In this document: positions 57,163 to 64,000 of the stretch, one piece after another
How positions within the stretch are numbered: position 1 is the first letter of the stretch
Layout of the letters: every line of letters starts with the position of its first letter
NCBI GenBank assembly: GCA_905234195.1
Contig: CAJOFR010000012.1
Coordinates: 62,001-126,000, forward strand
Source: an uncultured Selenomonadaceae bacterium
GTDB taxonomy: Bacteria > Bacillota > Negativicutes > Selenomonadales > Selenomonadaceae
DNA length: 64,000 nucleotides
Direction: 5' to 3'
The notes under the pieces: generated by a model
Databases searched by the model: none
Told to the model about the DNA's origin: nothing
The model's input: the letters and a program-made list of their open reading frames with translations, nothing else
Made by a program: the position numbers and the translations under genes

Positions 57163-57235
57163 CTTAGTTGTTAGGGGTAAGGGGCAAGTTTTAAGAGAAA
57201 AGAAAATCTTAACCCTTATCCCTTATCCCTTTTTC
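57163..57235. repeat. heptamer array, inverted pair (array 12)
   Basis: TTAGTTG, TTAGGGG, TAAGGGG, CAAG (57166-57189), then the core ttttaagagaaaagaaaat shared with arrays 3 and 13, then CTTAACCCTTATCCCTTATC and onward (57208-57231). It lies between the MetH-domain gene and dapF, and forms the former's stop codon. Confidence 0.78.
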
Positions 57236-57903
57236 CGTGAGGGACAATCAATTTTTTCGCAAGCATCACAAGATTTTTCTGCGCGCCTGAAATTTTTCGT
57301 GTCCGAAGTAATTTTTTCCAGCCCGATAATCGCAGTGACGGACTTTCTGGGAATTAACATCATGGCGACGCTAAGACGCATTTTAATTTCTTTTGCGCCG
57401 GTTATCTTGAAAAAATCTTTCTGATTGTGCAATTCCCAATCGCCATAGCCCGGGCTGAAACGCGAGCGCAATTTGTAGCTGTCCTTCGCAACTTCGAGGG
57501 CGATAGCTTTTTCCATAGAATCGGCGGCTTGTTCGACGGCGGCAGTTGCGGCGGCGTCCAGGAGCATGGAAGAAACGTAATGCCCCGTTCGGAATCTGTC
57601 AGTTATCTCGTGCTCAATTTTTTCGCCGACGGTAACCGCCATGCAAGCAACTTTGTCACAGCCGTCAAGATGATTGACGATAGACTTGCCGTCAATTCTG
57701 AAATGCGGCTCGGACTGAACGAGATGATTAACGCAGTCGTAGTCGTAAATTTTCCAGATGCCGCGAACGTCCAGAAGTAAAAGAGCGTCGTCGCAGGCGT
57801 CAATAATATTTTGCTCGTCGAACTTAGGAGCGTTGTTCAAGCCGGCATAGCGTCGGGTTTCCTCCGCGTCAATCTTCAAAATCTGCGCGTTGTAAATCGA
57901 CAA
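57223..57903 (-). CDS. stand-alone methionine synthase (B12) reactivation-domain protein
   Basis: 226 aa, TTG start with GGGGGGAG at 7 nt. It resembles the MetH activation domain: RFRTGHYVSSMLLDAAATAA, KLRSRFSPGYGDWELHNQKD, FFKITGAKEIKMRLSVAMML, PRKSVTAIIGLE. In MetH this domain binds SAM and flavodoxin partners to re-methylate cobalamin. Here it is separate and carries a C-terminal Cys cluster (CDACEKIDCPSRKKG). It likely serves a split MetH encoded elsewhere, or another corrinoid enzyme. Confidence 0.8.
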   Translation of the reverse strand: MSIYNAQILKIDAEETRRYAGLNNAPKFDEQNIIDACDDALLLLDVRGIWKIYDYDCVNHLVQSEPHFRIDGKSIVNHLDGCDKVACMAVTVGEKIEHEITDRFRTGHYVSSMLLDAAATAAVEQAADSMEKAIALEVAKDSYKLRSRFSPGYGDWELHNQKDFFKITGAKEIKMRLSVAMMLIPRKSVTAIIGLEKITSDTKNFRRAEKSCDACEKIDCPSRKKG

Positions 57904-57915
57904 AATTCTCCCCCC

Positions 57916-58257
57916 TTACAAGAGCGAACGCCTGTTACCGGCAAGATTTCTTGTGGCGTTAGCTCTTCCCTTTTCTTTATCCATTTTGTAGACATAAGCC
58001 ATAACTTCAGCGATAGCCTTGTAGAGTTCGGGCGGAATTTCGCGATCAATTTCAAGAGCCATGAGCATATTAACGAGAGTTTTATTTTGGTAAACAGGAA
58101 TGCTATTTTGTTGGGCGGTTGCCAAAATATGTTCGGCGACATGCCCGCGCCCCTTCGCGATAACTTTCGGCGCGGTGTCCTGTTGCATATCGTATTTCAG
58201 GGCAACGGCTTTCTTGTCGGCAATTTTTTCTGCGTCTGTCATATTTCTCTCGTCCAT
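57916..58257 (-). CDS. FlhB C-terminal-domain-like protein
   Basis: 113 aa from ATG 58257 (ATG 58242 is an alternative). Similar to the cytoplasmic FlhB_C domain of the flagellar export switch: ADKKAVALKYDMQQDTAPKV, IAKGRGHVAEHILATAQQNS, IPVYQNKTLVNMLMALEIDR, EIPPELYKAIAEVMAYVYKM. It has no membrane part and lacks the NPTH autocleavage motif. Stand-alone copies occur in motile Firmicutes (YlqH-like) and can partly replace FlhB's C-terminal domain. 12 bp from the MetH-domain gene. Confidence 0.85.
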   Translation of the reverse strand: MDERNMTDAEKIADKKAVALKYDMQQDTAPKVIAKGRGHVAEHILATAQQNSIPVYQNKTLVNMLMALEIDREIPPELYKAIAEVMAYVYKMDKEKGRANATRNLAGNRRSLL

Positions 58258-58461
58258 ATAAATCCGTCCTCGTCCTGTTGAGTTGGCTATATTATATTTC
58301 TTGCAAACTTCAACGTCAAGCAAGGAAAAGTTTACGCCGGAAAATTCCGCGCAGAAAAAATTTTTTGCGGCAGGCAGGATATAAATTAAGTTAGTCGAAA
58401 ACGAAAAGTAAATTCCTGTAAAACACGGGCAAATTAATTCTGAAACAATAATGAATGCCTA

Positions 58462-58490
58462 TTGCGTGTCCTGCCAATAAATGCTAAAAT
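58462..58490 (+). promoter_or_regulatory. candidate sigma-A promoter of the HPr-like gene
   Basis: -35 TTGCGT (58462-58467), 17-bp spacer, -10 TAAAAT (58485-58490), followed by a ~75-nt leader. Divergent from the FlhB-like gene. Confidence 0.5.
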
Positions 58491-58572
58491 GCGCTCGTCG
58501 ACAGGGAGGACGACAGCAGGGAATTGCCCGAACGGGTGATTCAGATTAGAAGTGTTTTTGGAGGAATTGAAA

Positions 58573-58929
58573 ATGAAATTTGCATACAAAGTTATAAATA
58601 GAAGAAACGACGTTGAATCCCGTAAGGAGGAGGTGCCGATGAGCAGTCCGGTCATGGAAAGCCTGAACGCGGTCGTTTCGTTCATCTTGGTTGCGAAAAC
58701 CAAACTCTGTTTCCGCGAATGCGCGCACATCGTGAAAATCGCTGAAGATACCGGTTGCGTTGTCGAGATTGCTTCCGGCACGAAGTCCGGCTCCTCCGCA
58801 AGTATCTTGTCCCTTGTAAATCTCGGTATCACGGCGGATAAAAGTCTTGTCCTTACGATTAGGGGCGAGAATAACAGAGAGGCCTTTGAACAAATTTCTA
58901 AAATTATTAGCGGTGAATCTGAAAGCTGA
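58573..58929 (+). CDS. HPr-like protein lacking the active-site histidine
   Basis: 118 aa from ATG 58573 (SD GGAGG, 58560-58564). A second in-frame ATG at 58639 has an even stronger SD (AAGGAGGAGG, 58623-58632) and gives a 96-aa form of normal HPr size. Fold-level match to HPr: the region KLCFRECAHIVKIAEDTGCV aligns with the 'LHARPA' helix but has no His; SSASILSLVNLGITADKSLV matches the Ser46-type loop and NREAFEQISKII the last helix. Likely regulatory rather than a phosphocarrier. This is inference from motif alignment by eye. Confidence 0.7.
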   Translation: MKFAYKVINRRNDVESRKEEVPMSSPVMESLNAVVSFILVAKTKLCFRECAHIVKIAEDTGCVVEIASGTKSGSSASILSLVNLGITADKSLVLTIRGENNREAFEQISKIISGESES

Positions 58930-58958
58930 TTATAAATTTTGTTGACTGAAAAAAATTT

Positions 58959-58991
58959 AAGGTCGGGAGTGATTTTCTCTCGACCTTTTTT
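58959..58991 (+). terminator. intrinsic terminator of the HPr-like gene
   Basis: GGTCGGGAG (58961-58969) pairs with CTCTCGACC (58977-58985), one G-T wobble, loop of 7, then a T-run to 58991. The IS605 derivative begins ~10 bp later. Confidence 0.85.
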
Positions 58992-59044
58992 ATCATTCAC
59001 GCCGTAAGACCCCGCCCTTTAGGGCTGGGGGTATAAGGCGCGTG

Positions 59045-59073
59045 TTGACATCCAAAATAATTTGGCATAGAAT
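59045..59073 (+). promoter_or_regulatory. strong sigma-A promoter inside the IS605 derivative
   Basis: TTGACA (59045-59050), 17-bp spacer, TAGAAT (59068-59073): 11/12 consensus. It would transcribe the rest of the element toward its right end and antisense into panF's 3' end. Confidence 0.8.
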
Positions 59074-59130
59074 GAAGACCTAAAGAATATTGAGGAAAGG
59101 AGAAGTCTTGCGGTGACAGTGGCGAAGACC

Positions 59131-59349
59131 TAGACCCACTATAGCAAGAAACAGGGTATAATACCTACCCTCCAGGCGATTTAAAGACCTCGCGGGTACC
59201 AAAGCACTAAGAACCATGAAAAAGGGGTGCGGTATTCTACCGTGGGACACACGGGAAGTTACGCTTGTGGAGACTATGTAAGACGCAACCTTCGGCGCAA
59301 CAGTCATTGAAGCAAGAATCCCTCCGCCTTTAGGCGTGGGGAGTGTCAA
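59131..59349 (+). ncRNA. candidate TnpB guide (omega/re)RNA-like scaffold at the IS605 right end
   Basis: In tnpB elements the 3' end of the transcript, overlapping the tnpB tail and the right-end hairpin, is the scaffold of the guide RNA, and flanking DNA after the end gives the guide. Here that region is intact-looking (GTGGGACACACGGGAAGTTA, then AGACGCAACC-TTCGGCGC, GAAGCAAGAATC, right-end hairpin) and lies downstream of a consensus promoter. The guide would start at 59350, in the last codons of panF. 5' end not defined; function inferred. Confidence 0.4.
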
Positions 59350-59351
59350 TT

Positions 59352-60839
59352 TTACGACGGGAAGAAAATATCCAGCGTCTTTTTGTCTGAAGACTTTCCG
59401 AAGTACGAGCCGATTAAAAATAAAATCAGCGAAACCGTTATTCCGATTGTAATTTGGTGCAGATTTAAAATTTTAAATCCCGCCGCTTGTGTCGCGCAAT
59501 AAATTATTGTACCGCCCGCCATTGAAAGGAGCGCGCCCAATTTATTCGCCCGCCTCCAAAATAATCCGAGCAACAGCGTCCAGAAAAACGCCGTCTCCAG
59601 CCCGCCGAATGCAAACATGTTTATCAGCCAAATCAAACTCGGCGGCGTCAATGCGATGACGAAAACCGCCGCGCCGATTATCGCCGTCGTTGCCATTGAT
59701 AAAAATTTCAACCGCGAACTTTCTACCGGCTGATTATTTTTTTCTTTGTAGTGCAGGTAAACATCTTTGACAATCGCGCTCGACGCCACGATTAAAAGTC
59801 CGGAAATTGTGGATATGCTCGCGGCAAGCGGTCCGATAATCGCAAAGCCGACAAGTTCTTTCGGCATGACTGTAACAATCGTCGTTGGGATAATATTATC
59901 GACGCCGCCATAATCCGCGACGCCGCCCGTCAAAACTCCGTGCGCCAAAATCCCCGTGAAGTTTATTCCGATATTCATAAAGCCGACAACAACCGTGCCG
60001 ATAAGCATCGCGCTGTGCAAGCCGTGAGTATTTTTGTAGCTTATCCCGCGAACGACGGATTGAGGCAGGGCGATTGTGCAGATACCGACCAAAAGCCATT
60101 GCGTGAAATAAATTGTCCAAGGCATGTTCCCGAATGAAAACGGCTCCAACATTTCGGGGTGATTCGTTTCGATTGACGTCATGATATTTTCGTAGCCGCC
60201 GCCCGCCTGCAAGACGTAATGCAAGAGCAAAATTATTCCGACCATCATAATCAGCGCGCAACAAGTGTCAGTTATCGCGACCGCACGAAAGCCGCCAATC
60301 GACGTGTAAATTACGACGACGAGCCCGAATAAAATCAAGCCTGTCTCGTAGGTGTAGCCGGTGCCGGTGACTGCCGCGAAAAGTTTTGCTCCGCCGACAA
60401 ATTGCGCGGTCATTGTTCCGCAGAAAAATAAAACTATTACGAACGCCGCTATCGCCGCAAGAAAATCTGATTGAAAACGCGCGCGGATTATGTCGACGAC
60501 GGTGACGGCGTTCAGTTTTCGTGCGAGTAGTGCGACGCGCTTGCCGAAAATCCCCAGCACGAGAAAAATCGCCGTGACTTGCACGACCGCCATGTAAATC
60601 CAGCCGAACCCGATTTGAAAAGCCATGCCGGGCCCGCCGACGAAACTCGAAACAGAACTGTACGTCGCGACGGTCGTCATCGCCAAAATAAATCCGCCGA
60701 GTTCGCGGTTACCGATAAAATAATTGCTGACGAAATTTTTTCCCGCCTGTTTGTGACGAACGAAAATACTTATCCCGACCATCACCACCATGAAAATTAT
60801 CAGCGGCAACAGCGCGGCGAAACTTCCCTGCTCATTCAT
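59352..60839 (-). CDS. panF: sodium/pantothenate symporter
   Basis: 495 aa from ATG 60839 (SD GGGAGGTGA). Solute:sodium symporter fold with ~13 membrane helices: NYFIGNRELGGFILAMTTVA, TYSSVSSFVGGPGMAFQIGF, YTSIGGFRAVAITDTCCALI, GPLAASISTISGLLIVASSA, GGLETAFFWTLLLGLFWRRA. The preceding yhdT-like gene overlaps by 8 bp, the yhdT-panF order of E. coli, which supports pantothenate uptake. An IS605 derivative abuts the stop codon. Confidence 0.88.
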   Translation of the reverse strand: MNEQGSFAALLPLIIFMVVMVGISIFVRHKQAGKNFVSNYFIGNRELGGFILAMTTVATYSSVSSFVGGPGMAFQIGFGWIYMAVVQVTAIFLVLGIFGKRVALLARKLNAVTVVDIIRARFQSDFLAAIAAFVIVLFFCGTMTAQFVGGAKLFAAVTGTGYTYETGLILFGLVVVIYTSIGGFRAVAITDTCCALIMMVGIILLLHYVLQAGGGYENIMTSIETNHPEMLEPFSFGNMPWTIYFTQWLLVGICTIALPQSVVRGISYKNTHGLHSAMLIGTVVVGFMNIGINFTGILAHGVLTGGVADYGGVDNIIPTTIVTVMPKELVGFAIIGPLAASISTISGLLIVASSAIVKDVYLHYKEKNNQPVESSRLKFLSMATTAIIGAAVFVIALTPPSLIWLINMFAFGGLETAFFWTLLLGLFWRRANKLGALLSMAGGTIIYCATQAAGFKILNLHQITIGITVSLILFLIGSYFGKSSDKKTLDIFFPS

Positions 60840-61098
60840 CGCCGTCACCTCCCAAGTCAATGTCCTTGAAAAGTTTTCGGCTCAAAATAAAACTTGCGCA
60901 AATTGCAAAAATCCAAACACCTATCGAACCGAGCACAGCCCACAGCGGCAGGTGAAAAATTTTCACGTCCAAAGACGCCGTGCCGAATCCTGCGACGAGC
61001 CAAAAAATAATCAGTCCGGCGAGCGCGAGCCCTGTGTAGATTGCTTCGCGTCTTACCAGACTGAATTTTTCTGCGTCTGTCAAATTATTTTTTTTCAA
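60832..61098 (-). CDS. yhdT: YhdT family small membrane protein
   Basis: 88 aa from TTG 61098, 11 nt after GGAGG; the GTG at 61110 overlaps that SD. Two membrane helices (AIYTGLALAGLIIFWLVAGF and LPLWAVLGSIGVWIFAICAS). DUF997/YhdT proteins accompany PanF; function unknown. Overlaps panF by 8 bp. Confidence 0.82.
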   Translation of the reverse strand: MKKNNLTDAEKFSLVRREAIYTGLALAGLIIFWLVAGFGTASLDVKIFHLPLWAVLGSIGVWIFAICASFILSRKLFKDIDLGGDGDE

Positions 61099-61148
61099 TG
61101 CAAAAAGCACCTCCGGTCTCGTTCACTATGGATACGAGCTGTAATTTT

Positions 61149-61217
61149 TAGGGGCAAGGGGCAAATTTTAAGAGAAAAGAAAATTTTATCCCCTCCCCCT
61201 TAAAACTTATCCCTTAG
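61149..61217. repeat. heptamer array, inverted pair (array 13)
   Basis: TTAGGGG, CAAGGGG, CAAA, then the core ttttaagagaaaagaaaat, then TTTATCCCCTCCCCCTTAAAA and CTTATCCCTTAG. Located between the phosphoesterase gene and yhdT. Confidence 0.75.
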
Positions 61218-61251
61218 AAAGCATAGCGTCGGGTGTACGCTTGCGAAGGAA

Positions 61252-62523
61252 TTATACTTTGCTCAAGGTGTATTCGTCAATAATTTTTCCGTCGGGGAGA
61301 AAACATTTCACGATTAAATTTTTTTCGTCAACCTCCAGCGTCAAAAAATTATCGGTCTCCGGCTGCGGCGCAACAACTTTATCCAGCGCGTGATCAATCC
61401 ACAAATTCGAGTAACGAACGTCGCCGCTCAACCCCGTCAAAATATAAAGCGGCCCCGTCTCGTCGGCAACAAAATTTTTCAGCCGCCCGCGATTCCTGTA
61501 CGTGTGCAAGTGCGCCGTGAAAACTGCGTCCACCCCCAAATTTTCAAACTCCGGCATGAAAATTGTCCCCACGTCCGAAAAACCTTCACGCCGCTCCGGA
61601 CGCCCGTTAATCCGATATTGCAAAACGTCCTTGTGAATGAAAATTATTTTCCACTTTTTGGAAGACTGCGCAAAATCTTTTCGCAACCACTCCCTTTGCG
61701 TCGCAATCAAATTCGGCGTGAACTGCTCTAATTCGTCCCATTGGCTGTCCAAAACCGCAAAATGCGCCGCGCCATAATCGAAGGAGTAAAACCTGCGCGA
61801 AAAATTTTCCACGCCGTTTTCGGGCACGGCAAAATAATTTATGTACGCAGTCGGAAAACGAATCTTCCATTCGCGCGAATAAGTTTCGTGATTTCCCATG
61901 ACCGGCACGAACGGCAAATTTTTCAGCGGAAAATCAACTTGATTCATCCACGCCCGCCACTGCGAATTATCTTCGCCGTTGTCGACAATATCGCCGACGT
62001 TGACGAAAAATTCTGCGTCGGGATTCTGTTTGAAGGCGGCTTGCGCAGTTTCGCCCCAAACTTTGTAGTCGGCGGATTGGGAGTCGGGAAAAATTATCGC
62101 CTTGAATTTTTTGTCCGAAGAAGTTTTTAAATTATTCTTCGCGGAAAAAATTTCGCCGTCAAAAATTCTGTACTCGTATTCGGTATTCGGAGCAAGGTTT
62201 TCAATTTGCACGGTGTACTGAAAAATTTCCTGCCCGTCGTCCGAAAAAGAAGTATCGACGACAGAAATTTTTTTGACGCCCGCAGAATTTTTCTTATTGA
62301 CTTCGACTAAGGGCTCTTTCATTTTTGAATCGGTCTGCCACATGACGCAACGGGAGTTTGAAGAATCGGCGGTGATAATTTGCCGCAAAAATTTCACGTC
62401 AAGATTATCGTAAATTTTTTTCTCGGCGGCGCGCAGATTTTCGTTGCCGCAGCCCGCAAAAAAACTTCCGCCGGTCAAAATCATCGCGGCTTTGATAAAT
62501 TCGCGTCGGTTAATTTTTTTCAA
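61252..62523 (-). CDS. exported metallophosphoesterase (purple acid phosphatase-like)
   Basis: 423 aa. N-terminus NRREFIKAAMILTGGSFFAGC combines a twin-arginine (RRxFIK) signal and a lipobox (SFFAGC), so a Tat-exported lipoprotein is likely. A fibronectin-like N-terminal domain (SSNSRCVMWQTDSKMKEPLV to NTEYEYRIFDGE) precedes the calcineurin-like fold: IIFPDSQS, FFVNVGDIVDNGEDNSQW, PVMGNHETY, IIFIHKDVLQYR, VDAVFTAHLHTYRN. It likely hydrolyses phosphate esters outside the membrane. Confidence 0.86.
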   Translation of the reverse strand: MKKINRREFIKAAMILTGGSFFAGCGNENLRAAEKKIYDNLDVKFLRQIITADSSNSRCVMWQTDSKMKEPLVEVNKKNSAGVKKISVVDTSFSDDGQEIFQYTVQIENLAPNTEYEYRIFDGEIFSAKNNLKTSSDKKFKAIIFPDSQSADYKVWGETAQAAFKQNPDAEFFVNVGDIVDNGEDNSQWRAWMNQVDFPLKNLPFVPVMGNHETYSREWKIRFPTAYINYFAVPENGVENFSRRFYSFDYGAAHFAVLDSQWDELEQFTPNLIATQREWLRKDFAQSSKKWKIIFIHKDVLQYRINGRPERREGFSDVGTIFMPEFENLGVDAVFTAHLHTYRNRGRLKNFVADETGPLYILTGLSGDVRYSNLWIDHALDKVVAPQPETDNFLTLEVDEKNLIVKCFLPDGKIIDEYTLSKV

Positions 62524-62535
62524 GTCGTCACGCCC

Positions 62536-64000
62536 CTAAATTTTCACAAAGTCAGATTTCATTTCGAGGATTTTAAAACCTGCGCGCTCAAGTTCAATCA
62601 CCAAATCGCTTGCCGTGCCGTCGAAGTCCAAATCCAATTCGAGCCCGCTGTTCATTTGCCGAACGTAAACATCATTGACGCCGGAAAAATTTTTCACGCG
62701 ATTGGAAGCGGCAGTGACAGTGCCGCCCATTTTTTCCAAAGTGTTCGGCGTTATCAAAAGGGTAATGTGTTTTTCAATTTGCGCGGCGGAATTTAAAGCG
62801 GCTTGAGAAATTTCGTAGCCTGCGCGGGTGGCAACCTGTTTAATCGCGACGTTTTCCGCATTCGCAGTGAACATTCCGACGTTTGAATTTGAATTGCCGG
62901 AATAAATAATTTCGCCGGTGTTGACGCTGATCAGACGGCTGGACAAATTCGCCGCGCGGGCATTATTTTTGTTGACGTTCAGCCTGGACAAAACAAGGTA
63001 GTCGATATGAAAATCATTGGCAAGCATTTTCACGAGGGCGGGAGAATTTTCATTTGCTATTCTCTGTTTAACGGCGGCGTCGAGTCTGTCCAAATCGAAA
63101 GTCCTCGTGAATCCCTGACGTTCCAGCGCGGCAAGAATTTCGTTTTCAATTTCGGGGTATTCGTTCCCAAAATTATCGTAGGCAATGACGGCAACGCGCG
63201 GGCTGTCAGCGTTTGTGTTGACGAGAATTTTTTTCTGCAGTTTGCTCATAAGGCGCGTGTTAATTTCTTCAGAATTAACTGTGGCGTCGATTGTCACGAC
63301 GTGGATCCCGTTTTCGACGCGCTTAGAAATAATTTTGTAGCCGGAAATAAATCCGTCACTGCTCAAAGCAATTTCGTCGCTGATAACTTGATGATTCTGC
63401 ACAAGGGTTTTGCTGTCGACGTGCGCGCCGAGTTCCTGTTCGATAGCCGCCCTCATTGCGTTGTGAATTGCGCTGTGTTCGGTGGAGCCGCGCCCCTCAA
63501 CCTGGACGGCCTCCGCATTTCCTCCGATAATCGCCGCAACCAAAATCAAGCCGGTAAAAAATTTTTTCAAGTGCAAAACTCCTTTCCAAAGCAGACTTAC
63601 GGCGAGTGAGATAAAAACTGTGAGGAAGTAAAAAATCATTGCGTTGGTTGCCGTCATTGTTTGACCGAGCCGCGAAAATTCCGCCGCCAAATAAGTTATC
63701 ACGAAGGGGTGAAATAAATAAATGAAGTACGAATTTTTTCCGAGCACGCCGAAAATTTTCTGCAGGATTTTTCCGAGATGGACACACTGAAAAATCATGA
63801 ACAGGAATATTGTTGCGGCGATTGTGTACAAAAATCCTAGAGGAGAAAGTTGGTGGGCGGTGTTCACTGCGTCGAGCGGCGTATAATTTTTCATTTCGGG
63901 CATTAGCAAAAACCATTCGACGTAGATTATCAGCGTCATGAAAAAAATTGCGGTGATGATTAATTTGTGGGACGCCATCCGGTCGAAAAATTTTTGGGAG
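62536..64000 (-). CDS. acyltransferase-3-like membrane segment in frame with an FlgT-like secreted protein (5' end outside window)
   Basis: Open to the window edge. Residues up to about 63571 hold membrane helices like the end of acyltransferase-3 proteins (IITAIFFMTLIIYVEWFLLM, FLYTIAATIFLFMIFQCVHL, NSYFIYLFHPFVITYLAAEF). With no stop codon the frame runs into a second protein that starts like a signal peptide (LKKFFTGLILVAAIIGGNAE) and continues as an FlgT/LpoB-like protein: VEGRGSTEHSAIHNAMRAAI, VAVIAYDNFGNEYPEIENEI, IDYLVLSRLNVNKNN. The second part (62536-63570, 344 aa) has its own SD and TTG start. It may be a fusion or an overlapping second gene without a stop between. Confidence 0.7.
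   Translation of the reverse strand, partial: SQKFFDRMASHKLIITAIFFMTLIIYVEWFLLMPEMKNYTPLDAVNTAHQLSPLGFLYTIAATIFLFMIFQCVHLGKILQKIFGVLGKNSYFIYLFHPFVITYLAAEFSRLGQTMTATNAMIFYFLTVFISLAVSLLWKGVLHLKKFFTGLILVAAIIGGNAEAVQVEGRGSTEHSAIHNAMRAAIEQELGAHVDSKTLVQNHQVISDEIALSSDGFISGYKIISKRVENGIHVVTIDATVNSEEINTRLMSKLQKKILVNTNADSPRVAVIAYDNFGNEYPEIENEILAALERQGFTRTFDLDRLDAAVKQRIANENSPALVKMLANDFHIDYLVLSRLNVNKNNARAANLSSRLISVNTGEIIYSGNSNSNVGMFTANAENVAIKQVATRAGYEISQAALNSAAQIEKHITLLITPNTLEKMGGTVTAASNRVKNFSGVNDVYVRQMNSGLELDLDFDGTASDLVIELERAGFKILEMKSDFVKI
63568..63582 (-). promoter_or_regulatory. internal ribosome-binding site and TTG start of the FlgT-like part
   Basis: On the minus strand GAAAGGAG lies 8 nt before TTG 63570, within the acyltransferase reading frame; the peptide from that TTG is a clean signal sequence. 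Confidence 0.6.

Larger units (their letters stand above)
59001..59349 (+). mobile_element. 349-bp internally deleted IS200/IS605 (tnpB-type) derivative
   Basis: Left end: imperfect hairpin ACCCCGCCC-TTTA-GGGC-T-GGGG (59009-59031), preceded by TTCAC (58996-59000) as a possible cleavage/TAM motif. Right end: hairpin CGCC-TTTA-GGCG within CCC...GGGG (59320-59341), ending TCAA (59346-59349), as in IS605-type right ends. Between them are a promoter, an SD plus a 6-codon ORF start (GTG 59113 to TAG 59133), and a 39-codon open tail frame (59162-59281) ending GILPWDTREVTLVETM, which resembles TnpB C-termini. tnpA and the body of tnpB are gone. The element fills the only gene-free stretch over 300 bp (58930-59351). 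Confidence 0.75.

Noticed and set aside
59001-59349. A HEARO/IscB-type RNA
   Set aside because: The end hairpins, TCAA right end and the WDTREVTLVET tail frame fit tnpB elements better, and no iscB-like reading frame follows.

Overview
The window is a gene-dense stretch of a Gram-positive-lineage (Bacillota) genome, most likely a motile, anaerobic member of the Negativicutes (Selenomonas-like). This placement is an inference from gene content and order: rpoA-rplQ followed by a FASII cluster with FabK, an SRP-independent secDF/yajC block, fliA-fapA-che genes in clostridial order, RemA, the radical-SAM pair NirJ1/NirJ2, and no sporulation genes. TTG start codons are unusually common. I saw no rRNA, tRNA, CRISPR array or prophage.

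Layout. 1-5019 (+): rpoA end, rplQ, fabG, acpP, fabK, fabF, rnc (transcription, translation and fatty-acid elongation). 5190-10692: dnaB (-), PHP phosphoesterase, a 3D-domain cell-wall protein (-), ridA, tyrS and an NlpC/P60-like hydrolase. 10726-21034 (+): yebC-ruvC-ruvA, a DUF116 protein, tgt-yajC, formate-THF cyclo-ligase, secD-secF, recJ, an ArnT/PMT-type glycosyltransferase. 21061-24940 (+): bifunctional relA/spoT and an MFS carrier. 24989-36572 (-): a chemotaxis/motility operon reading cheB, cheA, cheW, cheC, cheD, a small membrane protein, fliA, fapA, a small protein and a DUF6115 protein, closed by a terminator and followed by a SirTM-macrodomain ADP-ribosylation pair. 36778-41405 (-): HAD phosphatase, tsaC, prmC, a secreted tannase-like hydrolase, a lipid kinase. 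41504-43180 (+): thioesterase and a solitary branched-chain amino-acid binding lipoprotein behind a perfect sigma-A promoter. 43381-46786 (-): nirJ2, a hydrolase, nirJ1 and a TetR regulator. 46893-53187 (-): PAP2, azlD, azlC, gyrB, groL, groS. 53386-53874 (+): CAP protein. 53879-58257 (-): coaBC, rpoZ, gmk, remA, dapF, a MetH reactivation-domain protein, an FlhB C-domain-like protein. 58573-58929 (+): an HPr-like protein without the active-site histidine. 59001-59349: a 349-bp internally deleted IS200/IS605 (tnpB) derivative. 59352-64000 (-): panF-yhdT, a Tat/lipoprotein phosphoesterase, and an acyltransferase-like membrane segment fused in frame to an FlgT-like protein.

The most striking content is non-coding. 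(1) Three elements of about 100 nt (5072-5172, 43270-43372, and 52778-52877 on the minus strand) share one three-hairpin architecture whose stems differ in sequence but remain fully paired, the mark of a conserved RNA fold. Each lies just 3' of a gene in the same orientation, one of them between groES and groEL. (2) About a dozen intergenic arrays of degenerate heptamers (TTAGGGA / AAGGGGC / AAGTGRY types) occur mostly as inverted pairs around an AT-rich core. They often begin inside the last codons of a gene and supply its stop codon, so several unrelated proteins end in the same residues (-RD). (3) The IS605 derivative keeps a consensus promoter, a seven-codon tnpB start and the tnpB tail/right end, so it may be a small transcription unit for a TnpB guide-type RNA with no TnpB gene beside it.
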